DNA of 64,000 nt, taken from the NCBI GenBank assembly GCA_037176705.1, contig JBAWUJ010000124.1, forward strand, positions 62,001 through 126,000, in the 5' to 3' direction. The DNA comes from Molossus alvarezi (lineage: Eukaryota > Chordata > Mammalia > Chiroptera > Molossidae). The notes beneath the pieces are model-generated. The model did not search any database. It was not told the origin of the DNA and saw only the letters and a program-made list of their open reading frames with translations. Numbering within the stretch: the stretch's first letter is position 1; the number at the start of each line of letters is the position of its first letter. The translations under genes and the position numbers were made by a program. Shown here piece after piece: positions 60,319 to 64,000 of this stretch.

Positions 60319-63300
60319 CAAACAATTAAAAAACAGAAAGACAGACTAAGAGAACTGTGGAACACCATGAAACACAATAACACACACATCATAGAAGTTT
60401 TAGGAAAAGAAGAAAATGAGCAAGGGACAGAGAAAATATTTGAAGAAATAGTGTCAGAAAACACTCATAACTTGGTGAAGAAAAATGACATATACCTTCT
60501 AGAAGCAAAAAGAGCTTCAACTTTGAAGAATCCAAAGAGGCCCACATCTAGACACATAATAATTAAAGGGAAAAAATTAAAGAGAGAAATAGAATTCGAA
60601 ACATGGCAAGAAATAAGCAACGGATTACCCACAAAGAAAATCACATAACCTTATCAGCTGAATGCTCAACAAAAACACTACTGGACAGAGGAGAAAGTCA
60701 TGAAGCGATCAAGGTAACGAAAAACAATGATCTGAATCCAAGACTATTCTATCCACGAAGACTGCCATTGAAAATAGAAGGTGAAATAAAGGAAGAGCTT
60801 CCCAGACAAAAAGGCTAATAGAATATGTTAGCAACAAACAGCTCTCTAAGAAATGTTAAAAGGAGTGCTGTAATAAGCAGAACACATAGGAAGAGAAATC
60901 TAACCATAATAAATGAAAATTGCAATAAATAAGTACATATCAATAATTGCCTTAAACACAAATAGATTAAACACTCCCATGAAAAGACACAGAGTACATA
61001 ACATAACAATGCATAGCTCACATATATATTGTTTATGAGACTCAACTCACAACAAAAGTCTTACATAGGTAGAAAGTGAAGAGACGGGAAACTAGAAATA
61101 AATTACAAAAGAATACATGAAAACATTTCAAAAAAATAAGATTAAATAGCATGTTATTAAACAATGAATCGGTTCACAAGGAGATCAAGAAAAATTTAAA
61201 ACTTCATGGAAACCAATGAAAGTAAACACACAACAATGCAAAATTAATGGGATTCAGTGAAAGTAGTCCTGAAAAGGAAGTTTATCCCCTACATGTCAAC
61301 CTCAGAAAACAAGATTTTCTAATTGACTATATCACATCAGAACTTAAAAAACTATAAAGAAAATGAAACATACAAATAAGAAAAACATCAGACTAATCAG
61401 TACCAAGGAATAGCAAAGAACAGAGCAGAAAGAGACAACATAGAGACTAAAAATAATTCAAAAGATGAACAAATGGACAAATTTCTAGAAATACGTAATC
61501 TCCCAGAACTGAACGGGAGAGAGATAGAAAACGTGAAGAGACCAATCACAGCTAAGAAAATTGAAGATATAACCAAGAATCTTCCAGCAAACAAAAGCCC
61601 ATGCTCGGACTGGTTCACGAGGGAGTTTTACTGAACATTCAAAGAACTAACACCCATTCTTCTCAAACTATTTCAATAAATTCAAGAAGACGGAACACTT
61701 CCAAACACACTTTCTGAGGCCAGCATAATGCTAATTCCCAAACCACATGAAGACACTATAAACTAAAGAAAACTACAGGGCAATATTTTTGATTAACACA
61801 GATGCCAAATTCTTAACAAAATGTTAGCAAATCAAACCCAACAACACATCAAACACATTATTCATTACGACCAAGTGGGTTAGGTTCCAGGCACTCAAGG
61901 ATAAAACAATATAAGCAAATCAATAAATGTGATACATTGCATAAACGGAATAAAAGATAAAAATCATATGATCATATAAATAATTCCTAAAAAAGCATTC
62001 AAAAAAATCCAGCACCAATTTGTGATAGGAAACGCTCAGCAATGTGGGAATAGACGGGCCATATCGCAATATAATAAAGGCCACACAGGAAAAACACAGC
62101 CAACAACATACTCAATGGGCAAAAACAAAAGGCAATCCCCTTAAGAATGAGAACAACACAGGGATGCCCATTTGCCTCTCTTATTTAACATAGAATTGGA
62201 AGTCTTAGACACAGCAATTACACATGAAGAAAAAATAAAAGGGATCCAAATTAGAAAGGAGGAAGTGAAACTGTCATTCTATGCAGATGACATAATATGG
62301 TATATAGAAACCCCAAAGTGGCAAAACGCAAAATTAATGTCAAGAAATCAATGGCACTTTTGCACACCAAAGATGGAATCACAGAAAGAGAAACTAAAAA
62401 ATCAATTTCATTTACCATCACAGCAAAAAAAATTAAAATACGAAGGAATAAACTTCAGAAAAGAAGTAAAGGACTTCTTCACAGATAACTACAGGTCACT
62501 GAAATTAGAAGTGGAGGAAGATATAAAAAAGTGAGAGCATATACCTTGTTCACGGATTGGAAGAATTAACATCATTAAAATGTCCATACTACCCAAAGCT
62601 ATCTATATATTCAATGCAATCCTCACCAAAATACCAATGACTTACTTCACTGAACTAAAACAAACACTCCAAAAGTTCATATAAAACTAAAAAAGACCCC
62701 TAGTAGCCACAGAATTCTTGAAAAAGAAGAAAAAAGTAGGAGGGATCACATGACCAGATTTCAGATTATACCACAAAGCCACTGTAATAAAACAAAACAA
62801 AAGCCTGGTACTGGCACAGGAACATGCAGACAGGTAAATGGAACAGAATAGAGAACCCAGAAATTGACCCAGGACAATATGTTCAGTTAACATTTGACAA
62901 TGTTGGCAACAACATACAGTGGAGTCAAGACAGTCTCTTCAATAAATGATGTTGGAAAAATTAGACAGCTACTTGCAAAAACAAAACAAAACAAAAACAA
63001 AATGACGCTAGACCAGAACTTAACACCATACATGAGAATAAACTCGAAATGGATAAAATACTTAAATGTAACTCGTGAATCCATACAAATTCCAGAAGAA
63101 AGTGCAGGTCACAAAATTTCTGAGATAGCCAGAAGAATTTTCACTGGTATAACAACTAAAGCAACAGACACATACACACCAAAATAAATAAATAAATAAA
63201 TAAATAAACAAACAAACAAACAAACAAACACGTGAGACTACTTCAAACTGAAAAGCTTCTGCACAGCTAAAGAAATAACCATCAAAATGAAAAGGGATTG

Positions 63301-64000
63301 TAATATCTGGAAGAACAAAATCGCCGATGATGCATCAGATAAGGGTTAATTTCCAAAATATAGAGTGCTTATAAAACTCAACCATAGGAAGACAAAGAAT
63401 CCAATTAAGAAATGGGCAGAGGAACTAAACAGACACCTCTCCAAACAGTAAATACAAATGGTAAGAGACATATGAATAAATGCTCAACATCACCAATCAT
63501 CAGAAAGATGCAAATTAAAACAACAATGAGATATCACCACACACTTGTCAGAAAGGCCGCCATGAACAAATCATCAAACTACGAGTCTTGGCGAGGGTGT
63601 GGAGAAAGGGGACTCCAGTACACTGCTGGTGGGAATGCAGACTGGTGCAGCCACTATGGAAAACAATATGGTGTTACCTCAAAAACTTAAAAATTGAACT
63701 TCCATTTGACTCAGTGATCCCACTTCTAGGAATATACACTAAGAAGCCTGAAACACCCATCAGAAAGAATATATTTATCCCCAGGTTCGTAGCAGCATTA
63801 CTTACAATAGCTAAGGTCTGGACACAGCCAAGTGTCCATCAGTAGACAAATGGATAAAAAAGCTGTGGTACATATACACAATGGAGTACTCTGCAGATGT
63901 AAGAAAGAAAAATATCTTATCTTTTGAGAATACACCGAGGGACCTGGAAAGTATTATCCTAAGCAAAACATGCCAAATAGAGAAAGACAAGTATCATATG
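60319..64000 (+). mobile_element. L1 from mid-ORF1, running off the window
   Basis: ORF1 from the middle (60,319) to about 60,820, with 'TSRHIIIKGKKLKREIEF'. The ORF2 start remnant is near 60,930. A deletion near 61,095 removes most of the endonuclease domain. RT sequence runs from 61,470 (KSPCSDWFTREFY near 61,590). The catalytic box YADD is kept at about 62,281, but in a frame full of stops. The C-terminal part continues to the window end. Confidence 0.8.
63183..63231 (+). repeat. (AAAT)n(AAAC)n microsatellite
   Basis: Six to seven AAAT units followed by six AAAC units, inserted in L1 ORF2 C-terminal sequence. This is a slippage product with no coding role. Confidence 0.95.

Overview
This window looks like nuclear DNA of a bat, probably a yangochiropteran. 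The evidence is a series of tRNA-derived SINEs of the bat VES type. The clearest copy (47,673-47,931) has A and B boxes, a TC-rich 3' part, an A-tail and a 17-bp target-site duplication. There are also MIR, MER5-like and L2-like fossils, very abundant L1, and intronless or splice-flanked coding fragments. Nothing suggests a prokaryote, virus or plasmid. Family names come from recognition by eye, with no database search.

Layout. 1-4,640: old flank with ancient L1 pieces, three SINEs, a MIR, a MER5-like element, an L2-like tail and an L1M-like 3' end. 4,640-7,377, minus strand: an intronless retrocopy of the sorting adaptor gene PACS2, with a probable 3'UTR and a 692-codon open frame, cut at its 5' side. 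7,391-33,422: a head-to-tail array of five units of about 5,293 bp. Each unit is an internally deleted L1, an older L1 3' end, and about 2.85 kb of other DNA. From about 10,219 to 32,200 the units are almost identical; both edges are diverged. 33,423-38,040: single-copy DNA with L1 pieces, SINEs and an isolated coiled-coil coding segment on the minus strand. 38,045-64,000: almost continuous plus-strand L1, including one nearly complete 6-kb element (45,681-51,715) with a young SINE inside it. Several other L1s keep 5'UTRs but have lost their 3' ends.

There is no operon or pathway here. The only protein frame of gene length is the PACS2 retrocopy. It has lost the N-terminal cargo-binding region but stays open for more than 2 kb and carries a private triplication of a 22-residue acidic repeat. 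The second main feature is the array. Its head-to-tail junction, its shared L1 deletion and its homogenised core suggest a local tandem duplication later evened out by unequal exchange or conversion. Possible small exons on the minus strand of each unit, and the coiled-coil segment at 36.4 kb, remain unidentified. All L1 reading frames seen are broken.
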